In this document: positions 19,828 to 25,983 of the stretch, piece after piece
Layout of the letters: each line of letters begins with the position of its first letter
How positions within the stretch are numbered: position 1 is the first letter of the stretch
Virus record (IMG/VR): IMGVR_UViG_3300023084_000110
Coordinates: 1-26,126 of that record
Origin: a virus
Strand: one strand, 5' to 3'
DNA: 26,126 bases
Position numbers and translations under genes: made by a program
Notes under the pieces: generated by a model
What the model saw: the letters and a program-made list of their open reading frames with translations, nothing else
Told to the model about the DNA's origin: nothing
The model's database searches: none

Positions 19828-21066
19828 TTAGTTCCTCGTTGGTTTGTCCCATCCTTTTAATATATCTGGTGAAAAGTTGTTGTATGAGAACTCCATACGA
19901 TCAACAAGTTTCACAGCGTCACCACCTAATTTGTCAATAGCAACAAAGCCTTCGGCTCCCGTTACTTTAAATCCATTCTTACTCTTAACAAAAGTTGAAA
20001 TATTTTGTAAAGTATTAAGCTTATTTATAAGTTTTAATTTCACAAGAACGATCAATTTTTGTAGATCAAACATCTTTTCTAGTGATTTTTTATTATCGTT
20101 CGAAAAAAAGCTTAATATTTTTTCTAGTTTATCTCTTTGGGTTGCTTTACCCTTTTCGCTTGTTCTTTTAGCTATTTCTTTGGCGTATCTAAGTCTGATC
20201 CACCTAATGAGCATTGATACGTGTCTTCCTGAATCTCCAATGACCTGTCCCTTTCTGACATACTTATTATTGAATTGCTCAATGAGGCGCGGTAGCTCTT
20301 CATGTGATTCAAGCTCCCTAAGGGTTGATCCGGCGATCTGGTTAAATAGTTTGCCAATTTCGGAAAGATTCGCGTTAACATCATCTGTGTCCTTTTTACT
20401 CATGGTTGCTTTGGTTAGATCTCTTAACATTGCATCCTGCGACCAAACGTTTTTACTTTTCTTTAGCGAGGAAACGTCGACTCCATAGTCTGCCCGATAG
20501 GTGGCAAAACCTCCACTTGGATTGGAGGACCGATAAGTGGTATGCCATACGATTCCGATTTTCGCGGATCTGACCGCTGCAGCAGAAGGGCTGCTAGCAG
20601 GTATAGCATAGACGATAGTATTAGGGTGGAAAGTAATATAGTCCTCACCATTAATCTTTTTCCTTTTAATATCCCCTGGCCCATATAAAAAATCACCCTG
20701 GATAATGCCTTTAATTCCTAATTCTGGTAAATGCTTTAGTGCGAGCTTAAGCTTAACAGCCAGATCACCGCTAGTATCAGCATCCACGTCAGCGTCAGAT
20801 TTATAGACCTTAGGATTCTTATTAAAGATTCCCTTTTTGGCGACAAAGAATTTGCCGTCACGTGGATCAGTGCCAGCAAAAATAGCAGGAGCACCATCCC
20901 ACTTAACAGATACATTACCGTCATGCTCACCTCTTAACATATCTCTTAGGCTCCGAAGAGCCATTATAGCATCCCGTGTTCCTTTGACCCCGCCATATAG
21001 AACTTTGTCCTCGATATGGGTCATGTGTGTATTTTTAGATTCTGTTATATATTCTGAAAAATTCAT
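19828..21066 (-). CDS. Covalent-nucleotidyltransferase/ligase-like protein (KWDG motif; DUF6267-like), 412 aa
   Basis: The protein shows ligase-superfamily motifs: VSVKWDGAP (residues 52-60) with K55 as the likely adenylated lysine (KxDG), IIQGDFLYG (121-129, the motif III acidic position), EGFV (372-375, motif IV) and AVKLVDR (384-390, motif V). About 240 residues, largely helical, separate motifs III and IV, far more than in a minimal ligase. A YITFHPNTIVYAIP strand pair (147-160) and IGIVWHTTYRSS (172-183) complete the fold. I recall this as DUF6267 in T4-like marine phages. The N-terminus MNFSEYITESK is capsid-targeting-like. Whether it seals nucleic acid or AMPylates another target is unknown. 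Confidence 0.7.
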   Translation of the reverse strand: MNFSEYITESKNTHMTHIEDKVLYGGVKGTRDAIMALRSLRDMLRGEHDGNVSVKWDGAPAIFAGTDPRDGKFFVAKKGIFNKNPKVYKSDADVDADTSGDLAVKLKLALKHLPELGIKGIIQGDFLYGPGDIKRKKINGEDYITFHPNTIVYAIPASSPSAAAVRSAKIGIVWHTTYRSSNPSGGFATYRADYGVDVSSLKKSKNVWSQDAMLRDLTKATMSKKDTDDVNANLSEIGKLFNQIAGSTLRELESHEELPRLIEQFNNKYVRKGQVIGDSGRHVSMLIRWIRLRYAKEIAKRTSEKGKATQRDKLEKILSFFSNDNKKSLEKMFDLQKLIVLVKLKLINKLNTLQNISTFVKSKNGFKVTGAEGFVAIDKLGGDAVKLVDRMEFSYNNFSPDILKGWDKPTRN

Positions 21067-22670
21067 TACTCGATCTCGTAGTTAATGTTGACTGCGTGTT
21101 CGTTTAGAGTACCAGTAGAGCTTATTGACATGCTTAATCTATCAAGTGGTGTTAGAATAATCCTTAGGTTTGATACATCAAGTGTAACATCAGAACCTGG
21201 TGAGAATGAATAAGAACCAATCAGCTTTTCTGTTTGGCCTGCTACAATAGTAGTCACAGTTTCTGATGTATCTGTACTTCCATCTCCGACCCCTGTATAT
21301 TGTAAATTCGCAGTAGTATCAGCATTAAGATATAACTTTAATTGAACAGGATCTGATGATGTACCAGTACCAACAACTGCAGCAGAAATTGTTTGAATAA
21401 TAATCTCACGTTGATTTAGTACACTCGGTTTACCATTTTCATTAATTCTATTATTCTTAATGGTTAATACATGGTGATCAGAACCAGAAGCTTTAGATGC
21501 TGATGAAGAAGCAGATACAGATCTTGCTGTATTATTACGAATGATCTGACCTTCAATACCTCCCATCATAGAAGCACCTTTCACTCGGACATCAGTTCCA
21601 GTGCCTAGACCAGGAGCAGCATTTACTACTGCATATCCAATACGCAATGATGGATTCGATAAGTGTGGTACTGTATTACTGTTTGCATATAATATTTCAT
21701 GGAATGGGAACAGTAGGCCAGTATTACCATCTTCAATCATAAACCTAATACGTCCTGCACCTAACCATCTAAAGTCAATTTGAAATACATTAAGTTTGGT
21801 TGTATCAATAATCATACCTGATGGGCCTCTACCATTAAGAGGATCAATATTAAAATCATCTTGATATACCCAAGTGTCATTAGGAACCGCACCAGGTTGA
21901 AGTTCAGTATATGTAGCTGCAAAGGTACCATCACTTGTAACCGAGAATGTTCCAGGTAATACACCGGGAGGTCCATTATAAAGCATCGTAATAGTATCTT
22001 GACAGTAATCAACGATCCATCCGGGAATGGGAAAATTACCTATCTCAGATGAGTTATGAGAAATAGTTCCTGCAGTAACTGGAACCGGAATTACAACATC
22101 ATTAAGAGTAAACGTAACTGTTTCATTACCAGTTGCTGCAGCAGTAATAACAAACTTAGCAACATGAGCATTTGAATTGTATCGACGAAGGACTGCAAAC
22201 TTGGAATTGTTTACGTTATATCCTACACCCAAAACGTTATTCTGATTGATAAATCCAGCAACTTGTTGATAACCATTTACTTGACCATTTGGCCACATTG
22301 CAGTAAATCGTGCAACTGAACCTTGACCTGGTCTATAACGAACTGATCTGTTCGATCTGAGTGTGGCAAAGGATCCAGCAGTACCACCTGATGATACTGT
22401 CATAATACCATCACTATCAATCAAAGAAGATCCAGAACCGGATTGGTTTTGTCTGAACTCAGATTCTATTCCATATAAACCATCAAGTTGAAAGAACGGA
22501 GAAAGTTCCGATGTGATTAATTCACCAAATGCACCAGCTGTAGCAGATCCACCTTGACCAGCAGGGTTAATGATGTTGCCATAACGATCAGAGATCATCA
22601 TAACCTCATGAATGTCATTTCTAGTTGCTTGTGTTAGATGTTTTTGTCTGTTTACACTAAATTGTGCCAT
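21066..22670 (-). CDS. 534-aa beta-rich virion structural protein (fibre or decoration type)
   Basis: This Ser/Thr/Gly/Asn-rich protein has no Lys-rich stretch and only one Cys, unlike its neighbours. Its composition and alternating hydrophobic strands indicate beta-sandwich domains. Recognisable segments are GAFGELITSELSPFFQLDGL (residues 46-65), VRYRPGQGSVARFTAMW (110-126), GYNVNNSKFAVLRRY and LLFPFHEILYANSNTVPHL (near 320), followed by NPSLRIGYAVVNA. I remember this pattern from structural proteins of marine phages and some large eukaryotic algal viruses. A C-terminal beta-domain (about 410-534) looks separate. It is probably an exposed virion protein; host-receptor or glycan binding is possible but not shown. 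The ATG overlaps nothing and directly follows the upstream TAA, with GGAG six bases upstream. Confidence 0.62.
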   Translation of the reverse strand: MAQFSVNRQKHLTQATRNDIHEVMMISDRYGNIINPAGQGGSATAGAFGELITSELSPFFQLDGLYGIESEFRQNQSGSGSSLIDSDGIMTVSSGGTAGSFATLRSNRSVRYRPGQGSVARFTAMWPNGQVNGYQQVAGFINQNNVLGVGYNVNNSKFAVLRRYNSNAHVAKFVITAAATGNETVTFTLNDVVIPVPVTAGTISHNSSEIGNFPIPGWIVDYCQDTITMLYNGPPGVLPGTFSVTSDGTFAATYTELQPGAVPNDTWVYQDDFNIDPLNGRGPSGMIIDTTKLNVFQIDFRWLGAGRIRFMIEDGNTGLLFPFHEILYANSNTVPHLSNPSLRIGYAVVNAAPGLGTGTDVRVKGASMMGGIEGQIIRNNTARSVSASSSASKASGSDHHVLTIKNNRINENGKPSVLNQREIIIQTISAAVVGTGTSSDPVQLKLYLNADTTANLQYTGVGDGSTDTSETVTTIVAGQTEKLIGSYSFSPGSDVTLDVSNLRIILTPLDRLSMSISSTGTLNEHAVNINYEIE

Positions 22671-24071
22671 TTATGCTCCGGCCTCCACTTTTACATACAC
22701 TGAAGAATCAGAGGTTTTAGATCCGGCCAGATTAACTAGATAAGAAATAAACTGATCCCGTTTTGTTTTAGTTGCTTGATCCACTGCATAGATTATTTCT
22801 GTAGCACCCAAGTTAGCATGAATCCGATCAACACTTTGTTTTTTTAGTTCCTCCCAAAACGGCTCCCAGGCTATATCCGAATGAATTGAATGTGCTTTTT
22901 CCCAAAGCGCTTTTGCCGAAGTTTCATTCTTTCCACCTAGCATTGCTCGCGAAGCAGTTTTAAGCTGATCGTTAGTTTTTAATGTTACACCTAAATACTC
23001 CTTCGCAGCGTATTCAATTGAACCATATCCACTACGTCCACCTCTTGCGCCAGTTCCTTGAATCTCTACGTTTAGTGGACCTAAATTAGTAGGGGCTCTA
23101 ACATCCATTTTCTTTTGACGATCAAAGAATATATATCCGCCTTTTGATGACCAGAATGTAGCGTTTCTAGTAGAAGCTTTAAGAATAGAATGATCATAGG
23201 TGTGCTTACCAAGCTCCACGCCATCCAAATTATAATCGGTTAACTTTGCTTTGGTAGTAAGTTTATTAATCTGCTTTAGAGAAATACCAACAATATCTCG
23301 ATCTATGAAAGCCTGCTTAATTGTAGAATTAAGATTCTGTACACTAGTAGCATCCAATTTAGTAGATAGATTAATGGTTTTCTTAATCGCCCATATATCT
23401 CCAGGGTTCCATTTATCGCCTGCCAACTGGGGTTTCCCATCCGCCCTAAAAGCTTTCGTTTTCATTTTATAGATTTCATTCATTTTAGTAGAGCCTCTAT
23501 GGAAAGTGTGATCCTTCCCCACATATTTTTTATCGATTAACGCTTTACCTGATACGTATGCAGATATGTGCCAACCTTCTGCCGAGCTCATCATATCTTC
23601 AAATGTACGATCAGTATCAATAACCGTAGAATATTTCTTTAGGACCTCAGGAGTAAAATGTGAAAATTCCTTCTTTACCCCTTCACCTATCAGTGCGGCA
23701 AGATATAAACACTGAAGGGCTTCTCCGTTAGCGGTAACACCTGTCGCACCAGCTCCTTGTCCCGCACCTCCGAATATCGGTGCTTTACCCAGTGTGTTAG
23801 AAAGTATGTTAGATTTATCAGCAAGGGTAAGAATGAAATATTGATCTTTGCTAGATTTAAAGTTTTCAATAGCATCTAGATTTGCTTTAGTGTTAGGTAT
23901 AGAAACATCCTTACCATTTACATCTGGGACTGCACTCCCATCTTTTATAGCTTGTGCTAAAATGTCCAATCGCACGTCAGTGGTTCGCGCCTTTACTTTT
24001 AGCCACTGAGCACGTGTCATAGGTGAATACATACTACGTCTTTCCGTTAAAAAATCTCTGAATCGAAGCAT
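22671..24071 (-). CDS. 466-aa late virion-region protein, unknown (first gene of late operon)
   Basis: The N-terminus MLRFRDFLTERR is of the capsid-targeting-like type seen in several late genes. A polar region follows, then AIFGGAGQGAGATG-type glycine stretches (about residues 98-112) and an alpha/beta part containing GDKWNPGDIWAIKK (near 220) and, about 40 residues later, DIVGISLKQI. The PxDIW...GISLK order is reminiscent of the D...(S/E)xK core of PD-(D/E)XK nucleases, but the other motifs are not obvious. The family appears common in T4-like marine phages (recollection). It has only a weak ribosome-binding site. It lies 25-30 bases behind the late promoter, so it opens the virion operon. 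Function unassigned. Confidence 0.6.
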   Translation of the reverse strand: MLRFRDFLTERRSMYSPMTRAQWLKVKARTTDVRLDILAQAIKDGSAVPDVNGKDVSIPNTKANLDAIENFKSSKDQYFILTLADKSNILSNTLGKAPIFGGAGQGAGATGVTANGEALQCLYLAALIGEGVKKEFSHFTPEVLKKYSTVIDTDRTFEDMMSSAEGWHISAYVSGKALIDKKYVGKDHTFHRGSTKMNEIYKMKTKAFRADGKPQLAGDKWNPGDIWAIKKTINLSTKLDATSVQNLNSTIKQAFIDRDIVGISLKQINKLTTKAKLTDYNLDGVELGKHTYDHSILKASTRNATFWSSKGGYIFFDRQKKMDVRAPTNLGPLNVEIQGTGARGGRSGYGSIEYAAKEYLGVTLKTNDQLKTASRAMLGGKNETSAKALWEKAHSIHSDIAWEPFWEELKKQSVDRIHANLGATEIIYAVDQATKTKRDQFISYLVNLAGSKTSDSSVYVKVEAGA

Positions 24072-24093
24072 TACCGTTACTTGTTTTTAACTG

Positions 24094-24109
24094 TATTTAT
24101 GTATTTATA
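24094..24109 (-). promoter_or_regulatory. T4-type late promoter (TATAAATA) for the virion operon
   Basis: The minus strand reads TATAAATACATAAATA from 24109 to 24094. The first octamer is the exact T4 late promoter consensus, recognised by the gp55 sigma factor with gp33/gp45 support in T4. A near copy (CATAAATA) follows immediately. The expected start is about 25 bases before the ATG at 24071. It lies directly downstream of a strong terminator, as expected where an early gene is insulated from a late operon. Confidence 0.78.
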
Positions 24110-24115
24110 AGACAC

Positions 24116-24143
24116 AAAAAACCCGGGGAAAGACCCGGGTTTT
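24116..24143 (-). terminator. Strong intrinsic terminator after the 84-aa gene
   Basis: On the minus strand, AAAACCCGGG (24143-24134), a 6-nt loop, and CCCGGGTTTT (24127-24118) form a perfect 10-bp stem running into six U residues (24121-24116). It begins four bases after the stop codon of the 24147-24401 gene and is the clearest terminator in the window. Confidence 0.92.
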
Positions 24144-24146
24144 GAA

Positions 24147-24401
24147 TTACCGATCGTATACGTATATGTCTGCTTTTTCAGCAAAGGAAAGAGGAAGTGA
24201 TTGATTGTAACGACGATTACCCATTCTATGGCCCCGACCTTGAAGCTTTACATACTGACGTCTTGAACTACCTTTAGACTTTTGGAATTCATTGGATTCT
24301 TTTACGGTCTTGCGGATTGCCTTGATCCAAGCTTGGTCATCGGGGTCTTTCAGATCTACAGTTGCGATATAAGAGTTTGTGCGGTCAGACTTAATAATCA
24401 T
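24147..24401 (-). CDS. 84-aa basic hypothetical protein, independently transcribed
   Basis: The protein begins MIIKSDRTNSYIATVDLKDP and has a DDQAWIKAIRKTVKES helix (about residues 21-36). A Lys/Arg/Gln/Gly-rich middle follows (KGSSRRQYVKLQGRGHRMGN, 43-62), then NRRYNQSLPLSFAEKADIYVYDR. Its basic central part could bind nucleic acid; no family is recognised. It has AAGGAG seven bases before the ATG, its own early-type promoter (24428-24456) and a strong terminator, so it forms a one-gene unit. That arrangement is common for small phage proteins that act on the host soon after infection, but nothing in the sequence fixes the role. Confidence 0.7.
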   Translation of the reverse strand: MIIKSDRTNSYIATVDLKDPDDQAWIKAIRKTVKESNEFQKSKGSSRRQYVKLQGRGHRMGNRRYNQSLPLSFAEKADIYVYDR

Positions 24402-24427
24402 AGAGGTATCTCCTTATTGATAATACT

Positions 24428-24456
24428 ACTCTACCGCTTTTCAAATCGATTGTAAA
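24428..24456 (-). promoter_or_regulatory. Early-type promoter P4 for the 84-aa gene
   Basis: On the minus strand, an A-run then GGGGG and TTTACA (24456-24451) are followed after 17 bp by TAGAGT (24433-24428), a 4/6 match to TATAAT. The A-run and G-run immediately follow the stop codon of the Na+/phosphate gene, as the other copies follow stop codons. The predicted start near 24421 gives a leader of about 20 nt containing AAGGAG. Confidence 0.6.
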
Positions 24457-24466
24457 CCCCCTTTTT

Positions 24467-24940
24467 TTAAAATTTATAAAGATATTTTGCTATATGCCCA
24501 ACAAATGGTAGAAGCATCAATGCCATTATTAAATTCATTCCAGTATGTGCCATAGCTATTCGAAGGGTATCACCTCTAGGCCATCCGTCTGAAACAAAAA
24601 AGCCAGCTAGCCATATCGTACCCGTGGTACCAATATTAGCCCCTAGAACTGCTGCAACTGCAGCTGGAAGAGGTAAAGCCCCAGATGCAACTAATGCAAT
24701 AATAGCTGTAGTTGAAAGAGAGGAGGATTGCCACAAAAGAGTCATGACTATTCCACCGACGAACATATAAATTGGATTACCTAAAAAGAATTGTAGGTGA
24801 TCCATATTTCCCATCGACTTCATACCTCCCGAGAAGGTTTTAAGGCCAATATAAAATATTACCAACCCGACCAGAGCTGTAATTACAGGATTACCTAGAT
24901 CCATCTTCTTTACCCTTTTCCATAGTTTTGTGTTACCCAT
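24467..24940 (-). CDS. Half-length Na+/phosphate cotransporter-like membrane protein (PF02690 type), 157 aa
   Basis: This integral membrane protein has one Na/Pi-cotransporter repeat. A first helix (about residues 18-35) is followed by VGGIVMTLLWQSSSLSTTAI (61-80), carrying the QSSS signature, then LPAAVAAVLGANIGTTGTIW (91-110) with the GANIGTT motif, and a C-terminal helix (128-150). Full-length NptA/PNaS proteins contain two such repeats in inverted topology plus a PhoU-like part, so this copy is about half a core. It could act as a homodimer or modify a host transporter. The start at 24940 is chosen for AGGA eight bases upstream; an ATG at 24958 lacks a ribosome site. It could help phosphate supply during infection, an inference. 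Confidence 0.78.
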   Translation of the reverse strand: MGNTKLWKRVKKMDLGNPVITALVGLVIFYIGLKTFSGGMKSMGNMDHLQFFLGNPIYMFVGGIVMTLLWQSSSLSTTAIIALVASGALPLPAAVAAVLGANIGTTGTIWLAGFFVSDGWPRGDTLRIAMAHTGMNLIMALMLLPFVGHIAKYLYKF

Positions 24941-24972
24941 TTCTACTTCCTGTTTCATTTATGAGTAATTAT

Positions 24973-25003
24973 AAAAAAAGTACCGCCGACTTCGCAACGG
25001 TAC
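24973..25003 (-). terminator. Intrinsic terminator between the 72-aa gene and the phosphate-transporter-like gene
   Basis: On the minus strand, GTACCG (25003-24998) pairs with CGGTAC (24985-24980) across a 12-nt interior that can add two G-U pairs and one G-C pair, followed by seven U residues (24979-24973). It is weaker than the terminator at 24116-24143. I see no convincing promoter between it and the transporter gene, so that gene may depend on read-through. Confidence 0.7.
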
Positions 25004-25032
25004 CGCTATAATTCAAATGTGTATATAAAGTG

Positions 25033-25251
25033 TCACACCCCTAAGATTCTTGCTGCCTCACGTTTATTATCGTGCGGTAAGGACTTACCAGCCATAAGGT
25101 GTTCCACAATTTGATGGAAGTAAAAGGCGGCATCCTCCTGACCGTCAGCATCTAAGACCTCTGCGCAATCCTTGAAAAACATTTTTAGTTTCATATCCTG
25201 CAGACCGTCACCTAATGCTGCCTTATGTGTTTTACCCCGCCGTTGATTCAT
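25033..25251 (-). CDS. 72-aa hypothetical protein
   Basis: The start MNQRRGKTHKAALGDGLQDM at 25251 is favoured by a strong GAGGAGG five bases before the ATG; an in-frame reading to 25302 has no such site. The body is helical and acidic (FFKDCAEVLDADGQEDAAFYF, then HQIVEHLMAGK), with a single Cys, and it ends KREAARILGV. I do not recognise a family. It overlaps the preceding gene's 3' end by 20 bp. It is served by the internal promoter at 25340-25368 and followed by the terminator at 24973-25003. Confidence 0.65.
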   Translation of the reverse strand: MNQRRGKTHKAALGDGLQDMKLKMFFKDCAEVLDADGQEDAAFYFHQIVEHLMAGKSLPHDNKREAARILGV

Positions 25252-25423
25252 ACCATCCTCCTCTTGTAAGCATCTCTTTGAATTTAACCACAGCGTCTGC
25301 ATCCAAGGTTATCTTAGATGCAGGAACGCCATCGTCTTTACTATACTGCCTTAAGGTTGTTCCGTAAACCCCCTCAGACAAATAGTATACGTGAACATGA
25401 TTATCGTGCACGTACTTGGTCAT
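25232..25423 (-). CDS. 63-aa hypothetical protein
   Basis: The start MTKYVHDNHVHVYYLSEGVY is placed at 25423, one base after the stop of the 180-aa gene, so translation is probably coupled; the longer frame to 25477 lies inside that gene. The N-terminus looks like a two-strand beta-unit rich in His and Tyr. The second half is helical (DADAVVKFKEMLTRGGW). Its C-terminus overlaps the next gene by 20 bp. The promoter-like element at 25340-25368 lies within its coding sequence (encoding the EGVYG region). Unknown function. Confidence 0.55.
   Translation of the reverse strand: MTKYVHDNHVHVYYLSEGVYGTTLRQYSKDDGVPASKITLDADAVVKFKEMLTRGGWYESTAG
25340..25368 (-). promoter_or_regulatory. Promoter P5 inside a coding region, reading toward the 72-aa gene
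   Basis: On the minus strand, GGGGG then TTTACG (25368-25363) is followed after exactly 17 bp by TATAGT (25345-25340), a 5/6 match. It has the same G-run, core and spacing as the intergenic copies, but lies inside the 63-aa gene. Initiation near 25333 would give an RNA starting about 80 bases before the ATG at 25251. Confidence 0.55.
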
Positions 25424-25424
25424 T

Positions 25425-25967
25425 TTAAGTCGCCAATAAGCTTTCCGGAAGAGTAGAAGCAGGAACCCCAGACTCAACTAATTTAGTTGAAAGTTTACCG
25501 TTATACCGACGATTGAATCGACTGGCTACACTAAGAGTTTGCTGCTTTGCTCGGCGGATTGTACGACCGTCTTTTTCTCCTTTATATCCTGCAAATTTAT
25601 AATGAGTAGCAACATCCTCCCAGTTGGTAAAACGTTTATCAGAATCGTCCATATTTTTAAGAGCTTTAGCTATAGACTCATAATCTGTACCTTCGAAAGT
25701 CACCTTAAAAGTTTTCTTAGGCTCGTTATTTACTGGTTGAACGAAATTTCCGCCGCTGACGTAATCAGCAGTGTCGGTATAAAGATACATCTCATCCCCA
25801 TGTTCAATCTCAATATTGTGTTTATCTACTAGTAGCCAATCATGGTCACCGTTATCATCAGCGATGATCTGACATACATACGTCTCTGACATGGGCTGAT
25901 AACGCATCACGTCCAGTGCAAGATCGCCATACTTTTGACTTTTAAGCATAATTTCCGTAATTTCCAT
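25425..25967 (-). CDS. 180-aa hypothetical phage protein
   Basis: The start MEITEIMLKSQKYGDLALDV at 25967 is fixed by AAGGAG about eight bases upstream; the in-frame extension to 26108 overlaps the upstream gene. The N-terminal part looks beta-rich (ETYVCQIIADDNGDHDWLLV, then DKHNIEIEHGDEMYLYTDT), and the region at about 100-150 looks like a small alpha/beta domain. The C-terminal part is basic (TIRRAKQQTLSVASRFNRRY). No catalytic motif is seen and no family is recognised. Confidence 0.62.
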   Translation of the reverse strand: MEITEIMLKSQKYGDLALDVMRYQPMSETYVCQIIADDNGDHDWLLVDKHNIEIEHGDEMYLYTDTADYVSGGNFVQPVNNEPKKTFKVTFEGTDYESIAKALKNMDDSDKRFTNWEDVATHYKFAGYKGEKDGRTIRRAKQQTLSVASRFNRRYNGKLSTKLVESGVPASTLPESLLAT

Positions 25968-25983
25968 AATGTATCTCCTTAGA

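Noticed and set aside
19844-20488. Long plus-strand open frame (about 214 codons) opposite the ligase-like gene
   Set aside because: It is the reverse complement of a well-supported gene with conserved motifs, has Ser/Leu-rich shadow composition, and has no ribosome-binding site.
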